The notes beneath the pieces were generated by a model. The model searched no databases. It worked only from the letters and a program-made list of their open reading frames with translations, and had not been told where the DNA came from. A program made the translations under genes and the position numbers. Positions 23,039 through 36,058 of a stretch of 64,000 nucleotides of DNA are shown in pieces; within the stretch, counting starts at the first letter, position 1; the number at the start of each line of letters is the position of its first letter. Source of the DNA: Rotaria sp. Silwood1 (taxonomy: Eukaryota; Rotifera; Eurotatoria; Philodinida; Philodinidae); NCBI GenBank assembly GCA_905250075.1, contig CAJNOP010000018.1, positions 558,001 through 622,000 on the forward strand. The letters are read 5' to 3'.

Positions 23039-25161
23039 TATATCTAAATAGATAGATAGCAGCCAATAGCGAATCTAGAAGAAAAAAGAAAATCCTTTTT
23101 TTTTTCTTTCAACAAAGAAAAAGGAAAAAAGAAATAGAGTAATATACAGTTAAATAGATGATCACACATCAATGAATAAAAGATAGTAATTTTATGGTTT
23201 AGAAAAACAGAGAAAAATATTTCTTTTTTGTGGTTCTCTTATGAGGTTAAAATCTTGTCTTTATCTAGAAAAATAAATAATTCAAAGACATTTGTCAATT
23301 ATAAAGGATTTTTATCAAATATATTCATGCATCATGCTTGATTCTTATCGTTCACGTTTTGAATAATTCCTTTAATTACTTTCTTCTGTATCATCGTTCA
23401 TTATCCTTTCAAGTCTTGTCACGACCAATATTTAATGATACTCATTAAATTTTTTAATGTTAGATTTAACGGAAATATTTCATTATTCATTAAATTTATA
23501 TGAAAGGATTAATCTATATAAATATATATGAAGACATTTCTACGTTTATTTATCATGTAATTATAGCGTTAATCTTCTATTAAAATTTAAATTTTTATTA
23601 TCGTTAAGGTCTAAATATGTATCATTAGTTGCACTTAAGAAATATGAAAAATTTTGAAGAGTACCTAATATTAAATTGGAAATATATTTAGATCAATAGA
23701 TTAACACTACAACTAATCACCAGATTATTATTTTATTGGCTAAAAATATAAAATTGAAAACTAGGCAAATTTATTAAGCTTTTGCGATTTGAAATATCTT
23801 TCCATTATCAAATCTTAATGGTAAATGAATAAAAATAAACATGAACATAATAATATTTCTGGTTTCATTCATGTTTTTTGATATATAATCTAATAACATG
23901 AATCTATATCAAGAAAAGCTAATAGAATAATAATGGATAATTCTATAATAATATGGTACTACTACTATAGAAAGCAAATCTTATTGTCATTTGCTTTATC
24001 CTTTCCTATATCATATGACCAGATTTTGTCTAAAATGGAATATTAATATCTTAAATAAAAATTTTTTTTTTCAGAAAGAAGAAATAACTGATAGCATGTC
24101 AAAGAGTGGTATATTTTTTGAATATATGTTATGATACTGAAATATGTAATTAGAAACTAATATCTTTCTACTCTAATCTGCTAGAGGGTAAAAAGCCGTT
24201 TACATACGCAACTAGCACTTAGAATAGAAGACTCTTTCATTTTGGATGAATAATACGCCGAACATAATAGAAAACCGTCATCAATTATTTATTTTCTTGC
24301 AAAATTGATACTTTACCATTTGATCACGAAACCCGTAAAATAGATCTCTTCAATATATGTTGTGTACTGACATAGATGTCTCTGATAAGGGCATTCTATC
24401 TTTAGATCAAGTTTGGGTGCAAAAATTATGGCCGCAAATAATTTTCAAAGTAGACCATATGAACCATAAATTTTTACTTTATTCATCATAAAAACAAACC
24501 AACCGTGAAAAGATTAATTAGTAGATTGACATCAACAGATTTCTAGGGTTTCAAGCTAAAAAATATCTTAAAAGACAAAAGTCAACATTATTTCTAAATG
24601 TTTAAAGTTCTAAAAAAATTCTTTTTCCGAATCCTCAAATTTTTTTTTTGATTTTTTGGAAAACTATTGAAATTAAAACTTATGAATATAAATGAGACAC
24701 AATAGAAGTATTTTTTCTGAAAAACTTTCTTCATTACGACATAATAGAAGATTACATGTATTTTAATGCAGTGAGGGTTTTTCTTATTTTCAAAAGTATT
24801 AGATCTAATGTGTTCATGATTTTTTAATGGAACAATATCTAAATATAGAACCAGTGAATAAATAAATTGATTCTTATCTATCATCAAAAAAGTACATAAA
24901 AACATACTGGTAAAAGTTCAACTAACCGAGTGCTTTCTTAAGATAAATTGATTTCTAGTAATTGACATTAAAAAAATGCACAAAAGATTCACTATGTTTA
25001 TCAGAAGTGCGAACCATGGCACTGATTAATTTTGACTAATGAATTCCATCTCAAGAAACACAGTAAAATCTTACTTGAATCATGCAAGTCACATTGACAG
25101 TGAAAACAGGAAACATCAACATTCTATTCAATAAATATGGGTCGAAAGAATCCTGTCGAAT
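23039..25161. other. Intergenic, 5' side of the peptide-receptor gene
   Basis: About 2.1 kb, AT-rich, with no supported exon. The minus-strand frame 24594-24905 is Phe/Lys/Asn-rich and looks like chance. The receptor promoter should lie in the first part, but I can name no motif. Confidence 0.45.
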
Positions 25162-25793
25162 AAGATTGCAAATCCGCTACCGCGTTAATCTCACTTTCAG
25201 TAGAATAGAAAGATAGAGCTTAACATTCTACACATTTCTGTCTGTTTATTCTGTTTTTTGCTGAATGCCAAAAAAATTTCATGGATTACATAGTTTCAAG
25301 GGGCCTATTATTTCTGAACGGTTCAAATAATAATTATGATATCCGTAATCTTTCTCTCGTAAACCTAATATGAAAATTAATAGCGTACACGATGCAGTTT
25401 TATGTGCTCTACAAATTGACATATCGATCATGTTCATCTATTAGTTACTGTAGAGTCAGGCAGGTATGATATTATACATGTCTAGCTCTAGATAAACTAA
25501 TTGATGAACATAATCGATGTGTCTATTTGTAGCATATAAAAAACCTCTATTGATATATGCTATTAGTTTTTATATGGGATTTATAATAGAAAAATTACGG
25601 ATACCACAGTTATCATTCGAAACATTCGAAACTGATAGACCCTCCTAAGACTATTTAATCCATGAAAATTCTTTTTTTTTTACATTCATTAGACAAAAAA
25701 CAAACTAAATAGACAGAAGTGTGTAGGATTTTCATGCTCTATCTTTATATTCTATTGAAAGTAAAACCTAAGGGGTAACAGATTTCCGCTCTT
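25162..25793. mobile_element. 632-bp foldback element, palindromic over its whole length
   Basis: The left end AAGATTGCAAATCCGC pairs with the right end, which as reverse complement reads AAGAGCGGAAATCTGT. Further in, GAATAGAAAGATAGAGC pairs with GCTCTATCTTTATATTC, TTCTGTCTGTTTA with TAAATAGACAGAAG, and ATTTTCATGGATTA-type blocks pair near 25283 and 25658. The centre is near 25480. Arm identity is roughly 75-80 % by eye. No ORF. An old non-autonomous DNA transposon. Confidence 0.75.
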
Positions 25794-28700
25794 ATCAAAA
25801 AATATTCTATGCTGTGTAGTTTTGCTTTTTTTTCTTTATTTGCAATGGAATATGTCTGGCACATGTATGTCAAAGAAAAGCTGAGATTTGACAACAATGT
25901 CACATTATTGGATACACAAATTCATACAAAATTATTCAGGGTTATATTCCTATTTGCCATTCATTGGATATCTGTTTTTTGTTGCTATATACTGTATATA
26001 ACAAGCATCGAAGAAAAACAAAATAATATTTTTATCCTTATTTCTATGAAATTTATAATCAATGATTACGATAAAAATTTCGAAAGCGGTTTCTTTTATG
26101 TAGGATTATTTATTTATTTTTAAATAAGTATAAATATAATCTAAGAATTTTATCAAAATAAGAAATCTTAATTATCATTTATATTTTAAAGCGTTTTTGA
26201 AGACAAAAAATGTCAGAATGTCTCGGAGTAGAATTTGAGCGTGTTATTCCTTATGGTCAAAAGAATAAAGATGTCAATAAACTTTTAAGTAGGACGATAA
26301 GATTAGAAGAATATAATTGCGAGTATTTATATCATTTTGAGTGCTACGTGTTAAGTAGAAATGATAATTGATTTCAGATTCATGATTAAAAATTATTGCG
26401 ATTATTCTTTTTTTTTTTATACTGATAGGGTCAGTTCACCTTTATATTAGCGACTGCGACTGTAAAAATATAACTAACCAAACCAAAAAAGAAATATATT
26501 GTTGCCTAAAACAATGCATAGAAATATTTTTAGATTCTTTTTACGTAGAAGTGCATTTTGCCTGATATCCAGGGTATATAATTATCCTTATTCTCCAGTG
26601 AACCAAAACACTCTATCTGTTAACTTACATGATGTATTTTAATCTGCAAATTCCACAAAAATATTTCCTTGTAAAGAAAACATTGTTATTTCTCTGATTT
26701 ATAGAATTCGTATTGGAATTTCTTGTAGTGATAAGCATAAACTAACGATGAGTTCTATAACTTAGCTTATTTTAGCTTTCTATTAAATACAGATAAGCAG
26801 ATGCTAATTCATTCATAAGAATTAGTAATTTGATTGCATCAGAGAAAATTCTATATTGAAGAGGAAATCAATAAATTTATGTTAAGAGTGGACGTGTCAA
26901 AAATTACTGTATTTTTTTCAGAAAATAAAAGCTGAATACAAAAGTTTTCGTTCCTAGGAAAATGCAGTGTTTCCGGACAAAATCTCACTTAGAAGAAGAA
27001 TACACTGCCCTTCGATCACCGTGCAACATAGCGTATTATCTAAGAATAATATCGTTGATTTGATATTTTCCGTATAATTAGTACTAACTGTAGCCCTAGG
27101 CATACAACCAACCAAAGTCAGAGTTCTTCTATTCAATTATTTGAAATCCTCGTACATACTAGGGAAAAGAACAGGATTATGTCATAATGTAGGCAATGTG
27201 CTGTCGTACGGGTAATCCGAGACAAGTAATTGTTAATGACTTGATCAAAGTCATGACATGGCTGAGGATGTCTAGGCTTGAGCATTGTATTTCCTAGCAC
27301 GTACTGAACAATTTAATCACTAAGTCATAGCGCCTAGATTTAGTTTAAATACAATACATTCATTGATTCAAGCGTCAAAAAATAAAATTATGCAAATGTT
27401 AAGAAATGTCTTATGTTCATGAAATTTTCGAAATGTTAGAATTGTACGTTCTAAACTTAATTTATAGTCTTTTAGTCTCAAATTCTAATTGAAATCTTGA
27501 TTCTTTCGAATGTTACATAATAATCGATTGAAGATTATTCCTCAATTGTATACAGACATCACTATTTGACGTCGTCGTTTTTTCTTCATTTTCTCTTTTC
27601 TGTTAATTTAAGGATATTTTTCCTATGTTCGCCGTCTAAGAAAGGAGAAGAACATGATTGTTTTTCCTTTATCTTGGTATAAATTCTTTTTTTCTAAATA
27701 AACTATTCGTTTATTTTCGTTTTATTTGTTCCCAAAAACAAGTCCTTATCTGACTTCCAATTTTGATGTTTTTTTCTAATTTCTTTTAGCTATTAACAAA
27801 TAGAAACGATGGACTCATTTGAGGCATTTGTGATGCATGCTTTATCTTGAGTGATATTTTTCTTATTTAAACTTTAACCTATATATATAGTAACTATTGT
27901 TTATTGTTAGTTATTTAATCAATTATTCTTATTTGCATTGAGTTTGATTTACAAACTGAACGCTCACTAGTAATTATGTTAAGCAAAGACACCTATCAAA
28001 TGAAATATCTACAGTAAAGAATTAGACTTACTCTTATTAAAACTCTTCAGAAAATTAACTACTATCAAATGATTTGTAAGTGATAGTTCGGATGACGATC
28101 GCTGTGTCGTTTTGATAGAAATGTTTGGAGATAAAAACAGGAAGTAGAACAATTGTTGACGCTTATTTCCATGCAATGGAGCGTGTTCGAATAAAAAAAA
28201 CAATTTTCTGTGTTCGTCCCACAACATTTTTATTAGAAGGACAAAGAGAACAATATTTATTCGATTATTGTTGAATTCTATGGTATTGTTAAACATGGAT
28301 GAACACTCTAATGAGAAAAAAAGGACAATGATGTCGCAATTTTTTAGTATTATTTGTGGCAGTATCATATAAAATTCTATGTTTCATTTGAGATATTCAA
28401 GTATAATACTTTGTCTGTACTCTAACGGGTACGTCTGTATTTTGTAGAAGAATAATCAGTTATGCAATTATTTCAGAATAGCTTCCACCATCCCTTGGGT
28501 ATTTATGGATGATATGAAACAATAATTTCATAATAAATTGATTTTAAATAAGTCGCAAAAAAAATATATTGAAATGGTAGATTGTGCTAGAAAAAAATGA
28601 ATCCGACACTCTTTAAAATTAAACCTGCACTCGTTCATTGGTGGAATCGGATTGCAGAATTCTATAGAGTGCTTGATGTACATTAAAGATATTACTTTTC

Positions 28701-29329
28701 TTTATAAATCCTTTGTCATACTAATTGTGGACAAAAATTTTCGCTGTAGAACATCTGAGCCTTTATAAATGTGGAATGTCTGAAAATATATGTGTATGTG
28801 CTTCGTTAAGAGTGCAGATCAGAGACGCAATTCTGCTTCGATTGTCTAATTACCAAAATAATTATGATAGATGACACTTATCTTTGCAATAAGCTTGTCA
28901 ACATGAAAGAGATTGCCTACGCGATTAAGAAATAATTTCTTATCAAAATACATTATTAGTTCTTGATATTTTTGAGTAAAAGTGAAGTTCAGTCTATGGT
29001 CGTTCTGTAATTAAAAATGAATTCACTACATCGGATTTTGGTGCCTTTGGATATTTAGGGATCTTTTGTCTTATCAAAGCAATACCCATATCCATGCCAT
29101 GTCTCATCAATACACATTTTGTTTATAAAAATTTTACACACTCATTTTCAATTGTAGTGGCAGCTTTTTTTAAAATTAAACTTCATTCATTGAATTATTT
29201 CTGAGTTCTCGTCTCAAAAGAAAAACAGATAATTCTTTTTCATCTCAAAAATCATAGCAAAATGGTTAGAGTATCAGACAGAGTGAGATACGACGCTATA
29301 TACAATTAATAAAAAAATTTCTTGTTTCG
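25794..29329. other. Gene-poor stretch, no supported gene
   Basis: About 3.5 kb. The frames 25809-26123 (+), 26954-27136 (-) and 28009-28368 (-) are Phe/Ile/Lys-rich without splice signals. The segment 29040-29130 shares ATCCATGCCATGT with 15480, possibly a diverged repeat. Confidence 0.4.
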
Positions 29330-31741
29330 ATATTTAGAGTACAACATATTGTTGTGAGGATACTATTCAACAAATATGTGTATGTTTTCATAAAAATCGT
29401 TGTTCAACATTGAAATGTTCAAATTCATTATTAACTCGTGTTGTTTATGATCTTATACTGACTCTTACTGTGATTGCTGCTTGTTCATGTTTAAGAGGGC
29501 ATACTGAAAATATTTTAATAAGAGTTCTCCATTTATGTAAGAATAATTACATATTTGATTTATTTAGGTTTTAATATAGATCAAACTGGTACAACAAATA
29601 CATATGAATCATTTGCTGGATATGCAGATGTATATAGAATTTTTTAAAATTATATTTCATTTATTTATGACACTTGTATTATATCAAGTACAAAAAATAA
29701 ATGTTTATAATTAGTATTATTATAACAATTTTTTTATCAACTATAACAAAACTTAATCGGGATTTGAAAGAAGGAAAATAATGCAAACAAAATTCTTTAA
29801 ATAGAAAATTTTATTTAGTATTATTATTTATTGGTTTCATAGGTGTATCTTTATTTATTCTTGAACAAATGAATTTTTTAATTTTTTGGTTTTATATCAT
29901 AACTTAACATGAGTTAGAAAAAGTTTTATTTTAAAGACAAATAAGAATTCTATTTTAGTGTTAATTTTATCTTTTATACTCTTGTATAGTATGGTTATAG
30001 ATATCACTGTTATATTATTTCTCGTTTATTCTCATCTAATGTATTATTGATGTCAATAATTTGGTTTTCTTTGAACAAAATCATTTTCATTTTCTGTGTG
30101 TAGTCAAAGAAATGTATGTCTGATCCAGTACGTATTTTACTTAACATTCTCGGTTGTCTTACAACTATCATATGACCAACACAACAGTATGAATTCATTA
30201 AGCTCTAAATTTTGAGAGTAATCAATATCAATGTTTCTGACTTCATCGATATACATTACAGATCGTTAAGATATACTATAGATATAACGAATATATGCAA
30301 CAGACTTACTTGTTCATTGAATCAATGCTTAGACTAATAATAATAAATTAAGAAAATGAAATAAAAAAAAAGAAAACGGAATTTCTATTCGAAAGACAAA
30401 AGTAAAAAAGTAATGATATTTTGCTGATATTACACTTGGTATATTTTATATTAATATAATGAAGCTAAAGAAAACATGTGAATTCTACCTTTAAGCTCCA
30501 ATAGAGCTATACTAACAAGCTTGTTCTGAAATTTCCAAAACACGATTAAAACCATCCGGAGTATTGATCAAGAATATTTCGGAATGTAAATGTCATTGGA
30601 TCATTAGCAACTAAATATATTCCCAATTTATCAAGCGAAATGACTTCTGCTAACAGCTGCGCCATAAATAATCGTATCATCTATATTTTCTGTTTATTTT
30701 GGTCATAGTGTCAAGAGATTCGCTGATGGATTCTCTACAAAATCGCATGGAAGCATATTAGATCTAACTATAAAAATGATCGCAAGGATTGGATAGTAGT
30801 CAGCTTCTTCAATATCCACTGATTTCTAGCATACAACAGTTCGTAGTCTGGTTTTCGATCCCTACAACTTATCTCTCTGTTGTTTGACTATTGATTGATG
30901 GCTGTACCTAGAATTCTTCAAGCACTAATTATTCCATCATATACCGATATTTAGAAGGACTATATTCATCACATTAAATCAAAACTATTAAAGGATGAAG
31001 AAATTTGGTGAAAGAAAACCACAATGAAATATTCCAACGTGAAGGTTTGCACGGTTTGCAAGAGATAAAATGAGTCATACACTTTTTAGTTTCTCAATAC
31101 AATCCATCAATTTTTACTATTGTATAATTATCAATAGGTTTTATTGATCAAGAATCTATGTTCTTAATCTTATTTCGACAATATCACTTGTTTAAAATAG
31201 ATTTAGTTATATATTTTTTATTATACTCATTTATTCTACGTAAGTAAAGTTAATTAACAAAACATTTCATACAAGTTATTTGATTTCAATAATGATAAAT
31301 TTGGTTCTTCAACAAAAAGCTTTAATAGGCAACAAAATACATCTGAACATAATCCTAATAATAGTAATTGTAATTCTAATGCAATAACATGAAAACTTAA
31401 CAATAAATATCAACATTTATCGAAATTCCAACTATTGAAAATACAGATGCGAAACAAAATCTTCTTATTTCATCATCAATAACAATTAAAAATGATATAA
31501 AATAAATAATTAAATGAATAAATAAAATTTTTGTTAATCCCTCAGATTCATCTCCAATAGCTCATGATGGTGATAATAGTAATAGACAAGAAAATAATTA
31601 AATTCTAGCATCTACTAATCTTTGAATAACAACTGAACAAAATATTGTAATCTCTAATGATATTATGCATAATGATGAAACATTAATAGTGGATGATTAT
31701 TATTCATTACTTTATTTTGTTAATGCACTTACATCACTTTA
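29330..31741 (+). pseudogene. Decayed multi-exon membrane-protein gene
   Basis: Several patches have the codon use of real exons here but are broken. At about 29336-29530 a frame reads T-Y-C-C-E-D-T-I-Q-Q-I-C-V-C-F then a hydrophobic run (I-L-T-L-T-V-I-A-A-C). At about 29567-29645 a spliced-looking piece reads F-N-I-D-Q-T-G-T-T-N-T-Y-E-S-F-A-G-Y. At about 29700-29930 hydrophobic helices (L-I-S-I-I-I-T-I-F-L and V-L-L-F-I-G-F-I-G-V-S-L-F) are cut by stops. At about 31540-31741 a Ser/Asn/Asp-rich tail reads S-D-S-S-P-I-A-H-D-G-D-N-S-N with two in-frame stops. It looks like a membrane protein with a polar C-terminal tail. I cannot name the family. The pieces may not all be from one gene. Confidence 0.45.
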
Positions 31742-32594
31742 GGCCATGATGACCTTAACAAACGGTTATTAACCATCAGAAACATTGATGTTTTTTTTCT
31801 TTTCTCATGGACTGTAATTGCACCGTTTTTATTATAAAATCAGGATTTTAATTGGATTTTCTTTCGTACTTATAAAAAAAAGGTAATTTTTTTGTCAAAG
31901 AAATTTAATTGTTTCTTAATAAGAAAGATCATGCATGTTTTTATAGGATGAATGATGTGAATAGAAATAATTTCAATATTGTTGGATTCATTATAGAGAA
32001 AGGATGATTCGATAATGTTTAAAAACATCGCTATATCAAATGAACTTTACTGGTTTTTATTATTCATTTCTTCAAATAATATCTAGATTTATAAATCAGC
32101 AAAATTCAAAGTATTCAGAAAAAAACAACCAACTTTTAATTTTATGTAATTTGACCTTATTGGAACTGTTTGCCAATGATCTAAGAATCGAGATTATAAT
32201 TTATCTACTTGTAAATATGATTTTTCAAAATGATAATTTTGCTGTAAATGTCGTTATATACACTAAGAGAGTTCTTTTAATTTTGACGTAGGATTCAATA
32301 AGACTCGAAAAAAATCTAGATATTACAGTTAAAACTACTGATTCCATCTCTCAAAAGATCATGTTTTTCACGATACTCGATTTTCGACATGTGAGATAGC
32401 ATGAAGAAAATTTCGAAGAAACTTAGTATTTTGACGAAGACGTATTCCTTTTTTTGTGTGATATCAAAATTTCTAATAGAGTCACAAGACTTGCACAAGG
32501 GCTAAATATCAGATCAAAAATCTTTAAATTTAATTTTAGGGTAAACCTCAGAATATAGATACTAACAGGATGAGTCTACCAACTGATTAATGTG
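31742..32594. other. Intergenic, no supported gene
   Basis: About 0.85 kb after the pseudogene. The frames at 32040-32291 (+) and 32316-32498 (-) have no domain resemblance or splice signals. Confidence 0.45.
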
Positions 32595-33018
32595 TTTTTT
32601 TTTTCAATCGGGACTATGTATATCATGTAGACCTTGATGAGCCATGAATAACTTTTAAAAAAAGAGTTCGACCTTCGATTTGTAATTTTGCACAGAGGCA
32701 GACGCTAACAAGAATAGTTTGTTGCTAAGGCTTCATATCTTGTCGTCCTTTCTATCTTAAGATACGGCTATGGCAAAAGCATTTCTCTTTCACACTGTTT
32801 ATATGCCCTGTTAGAGTCGATGTTATTATTTCAAGATAGAAGTAAATCAAAAGACATAAAATTTTTACAAACAAAATTTTCTCTTTAAGACTTGTCTCTG
32901 TACTAAAATTCAAATCAAAATTCGAAAATTCGTTTTTCCTGTGTTCCTGAGGTTAACCACAGCGTTATGCGAAAATATGTTCTCAAAATGCAATATCTCG
33001 GCAGCAGTAAGTTAAGAT
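32595..33018. mobile_element. Long-TIR foldback element, truncated copy B
   Basis: Shares ordered blocks with the element at 10003-10637: ATCATGTAG then GAGC(T/C)ATGAATA on the left; TTTTGCACAG, AAGAATAGTTTGTT and GCTTCATAT in the left arm; TTTTTACAA, TGTCTCTGTAC and TCAAATC(G/A)AAATTCGAAA in the right arm; and ATGCAATATCTCGGCAGCA at the right. The outer ends and part of the left arm are missing. No ORF. Confidence 0.7.
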
Positions 33019-35931
33019 TATCAAGTCTATTTCAGTGTATTTGTAATTCATTAAAATCTGCACAATGTGCACTATTCCGACTAAAAAACAATTGATCAAT
33101 TGGATGACTATCCTATCCAAATACATAAAAACAAGAAAAAATGGGTGAGAACGCTTTAGAAAGTTTGAGCGTTGTCGAATGTGAAACGAGATTTTCGATT
33201 GTCATTAAAAAACATTCACAAGTATGTAGCATGAAAAAAATCGTTTTCTATACAAGGTAACGTTTTCGACAGTTTATGTGTTATAAATTCTTAATCATTT
33301 TAAAATCTATTACTGTAAACGTTTCTGACTGTCAATTGAAAGCCGCGATGAGCACTCTAATACATTCAGATTTTTCATATGTTAACACGTCTACTTTATT
33401 TTTTTCTCTCCTTGCATTTCTTTCCTATAAATTTTTTGTCCGTGCATGCAATTCATATAATATTAATAATTTTTATGCAGATAAATAAATGTGTCTCTTT
33501 ATTTGTTAATTTACCTACAAACCTCTTTAACAATCAGGTGATCTAACCAATTACTTATCTACTTTCGTGACTGACTACACACCTAACTACCTATGAATCT
33601 GACTGCTAATCTATCGATCTAACGACCTACTTAGATCTCTAGAGAAAACTCTTTTCTCTTCTCTTTTTTTAGTTTATATCGCATCTCTTTGTTTTCTATT
33701 GAATGTTCATTATAGAATGTCTTAAGTACTTGATTTCAGTGCAGTTAAGAATGATTAGAATTCACTTCAATGGAAAATTGACGTCTTTCAACACTAAGCG
33801 AATCCCATAGCAGGTTTCTTAATCATTTGACAATATCTATTTTGAACTTACTAATCTTGTAACTATTTTATGCTTAGTTAGATCTCTGTCGTCGATTGTA
33901 CTTTGCCGATTGGATGTTGATTCGGTCGCAAAGAGGTTTTAGTCGGTGAAAAAAATAGTAAAATAATTAGCAGATCAAAAACAGAAATAATAAAGCTAAG
34001 GAGAAAACTTCAAAGACATTCGATTGCGAGAATGATTAATGATATTGAAAGACATACATTCTTCATTGAAGCAAATTGTGATGAGTCGTATGCTATACTA
34101 AAATAAAGTGCTCACACCGTTCTAGTAATGAATATTCACTTGATACAAAATGGGTACAATACAGAAAAAAAAGCTGTAATTGTAATCTATTGTGGGAGTA
34201 ATTTGTAAAACGCCGTATAGACACCTGTGTTTTTGAATAGAAAAGTGCTCTCATAAAATAACTTTTATTAGTTTTATGTCTCTATGATGTGAATCATGTC
34301 GTGCAAGTATTGTATTATTGGTCTTTGAAGAAAACAGATTTATAGAATGAACTTAATCAAATACAATATATGTATTATTTTTAGTCGACTTAAATTTCTT
34401 AGCTATATCTAAAACAGTATATGTGCAGTGACAATTTCTGCTTCTATACTTCAACACTAGTTTTAGATCGTGTTTTTTAAAAGAAAGGAAGTGAAAAGAC
34501 ATTTGATCAGAGGTTAGACCAAATACCCATCTATGTCACTACCTACCTGCTAACCTTATCACAGTTAGAAAACGATGAAATGAAAAAAGATTTCTTATTT
34601 CGTTCTGGATATAAATATTTGACTTTGTCAAAAATGAGTGCCGCACTTGCACCGCTGCTCTCTAACATTCTTTTTATCTTTACCTCTGTTCTTTATTGTC
34701 ACGAACATTAATAAAAGAGGAAATATAGTCAAATGCGAAGCTAGTTCTGTGTATGAGAAAAACTGCCAGATGTATGGTAATAGAGAAGAAAAATAATATG
34801 GAGACGAATAAAATATAGAAAATGTAAACAGAAAGTTAGCAAACATAAGATGACAGTAGAAAACTATACAAATCATTGTTGACTATAATCAATAGCTTTA
34901 GTATATGCAATTTTACCTCACAATTTTCATTACTTACATAAATCTACGATATTTAAAAAAGACTACGAGACAAAAAGAAATAATAGTTTGCTTCTTTTTC
35001 ATATCATTTTTTCTAACAAGAATACGAAAATAGAGAACTGCCACCGTAAATAATTTCTATGCAGAAAGCAGAGAATTGCTCATTTTTGTTTTTTTTTCAA
35101 AAGAAATTAAGCTTCTCAAGATCAAGTAATTGAATTACATAGTTCTGTTGAAATAATTTTTTTTTGTGTCGAAATAAGGGCACAATAATTTTATCATTAT
35201 TTTGCAATACAAAATTAGTTATAAACTTTGAGATATCGAATTCAAAGGAATAACTAATTGATATATATTGAACAAAATAAACTTGAGTTTTCAATTTGAA
35301 GCAAAGCTTTAATTCTCTTATATCATCATAGTTGAGCCTCTTCAAGATGCGCATTGATTCAATGCTTCATTCCTGTTTAAAATAAAACAAATAATGTTTT
35401 AAAATAACATACTTCTCAATATAGAATCGATCGATTGTCTATTATGAACTTCAATTTTCTTATTTCAAGCTTATGCATATTTGTTAACTGAAGTCACAAT
35501 TTAAGTATTAGCTATTTTAAATATTTGGTTGTTCTTTCGATATCGACAGTTTTCTAGTTTTGATTACATGTCATAGACATATTTATGTTATTATCAAAAT
35601 CTGAATGAAAAAAAGCAAATACTGGGATGTAAATTGATTAGCATAGACCTGCTAGGATAAATCGAATACACTTATTATTAATAATACCAAGGATTTCATC
35701 CGTGCATACAATGGCAAGCAGCTAAGCGATACATCAGTGTGTAAATTATCCTGTTCGAATTTGGAATCTATCAGTGATTAGTAAATTTTTTCCCGCACTT
35801 GAACGCAATAAAGATATCATTTCAAATATGAAAACACTTACCTATAAATCAGGGTCAATTGAAAACTGTCTAAAAACACGAATTTTTAAGAGTTAAAAAT
35901 TAGTTTTCTTAGTATACTCATCAGAGATGGG
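33019..35931. other. Gene-poor stretch with pyrimidine-rich ACCTA/CTAAC words
   Basis: About 2.9 kb without a supported exon. The segment 33510-33640 is full of CTAAC, ACCTA and CTATC words, with similar words near 34510-34555. It is irregular and not a telomeric array. Frames at 33276-33488 (+), 34628-34876 (-) and 35097-35354 (-) look like chance. Confidence 0.4.
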
Positions 35932-36058
35932 CAAGTTGGAGGTTCTTCAATCACAAGCCAACTCAGGTCAGACGTCTTCAAGTCAAATCAAGTCATAATT
36001 CATTCAAAAACACTTCATGTCGAGTCAAGTTAGTCTTGACTTGACTTGCCCATCTCTG
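35932..36058. mobile_element. hAT MITE, 127 bp
   Basis: Perfect 15-bp terminal inverted repeats, CAGAGATGGGCAAGT and ACTTGCCCATCTCTG. The interior is rich in CAAGTCAA words. The flanking 8-mers ATACTCAT (left) and ACATTCAT (right) match at 6 of 8 positions, as a slightly decayed hAT target duplication would. The CAGAGATGGGCAA terminus is typical of hAT elements. Confidence 0.88.

Noticed and set aside
25809-26123. 104-residue hydrophobic frame (+)
   Set aside because: Phe/Ile/Lys-rich with no splice signals, motif or codon bias like the real genes; it begins directly after the foldback element. Chance frame in AT-rich DNA.
28009-28368. 119-residue minus-strand frame
   Set aside because: No recognisable motif; amino-acid make-up expected from AT-rich sequence.
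29040-29130. Possible repeat shared with 15480-15520 (ATCCATGCCATGT-like)
   Set aside because: The similarity is short and patchy; it could be chance in AT-rich DNA without an alignment.
33510-33640. CTAAC/ACCTA words resembling telomere repeats
   Set aside because: Irregular spacing and spelling with no true tandem unit; not a telomeric tract.
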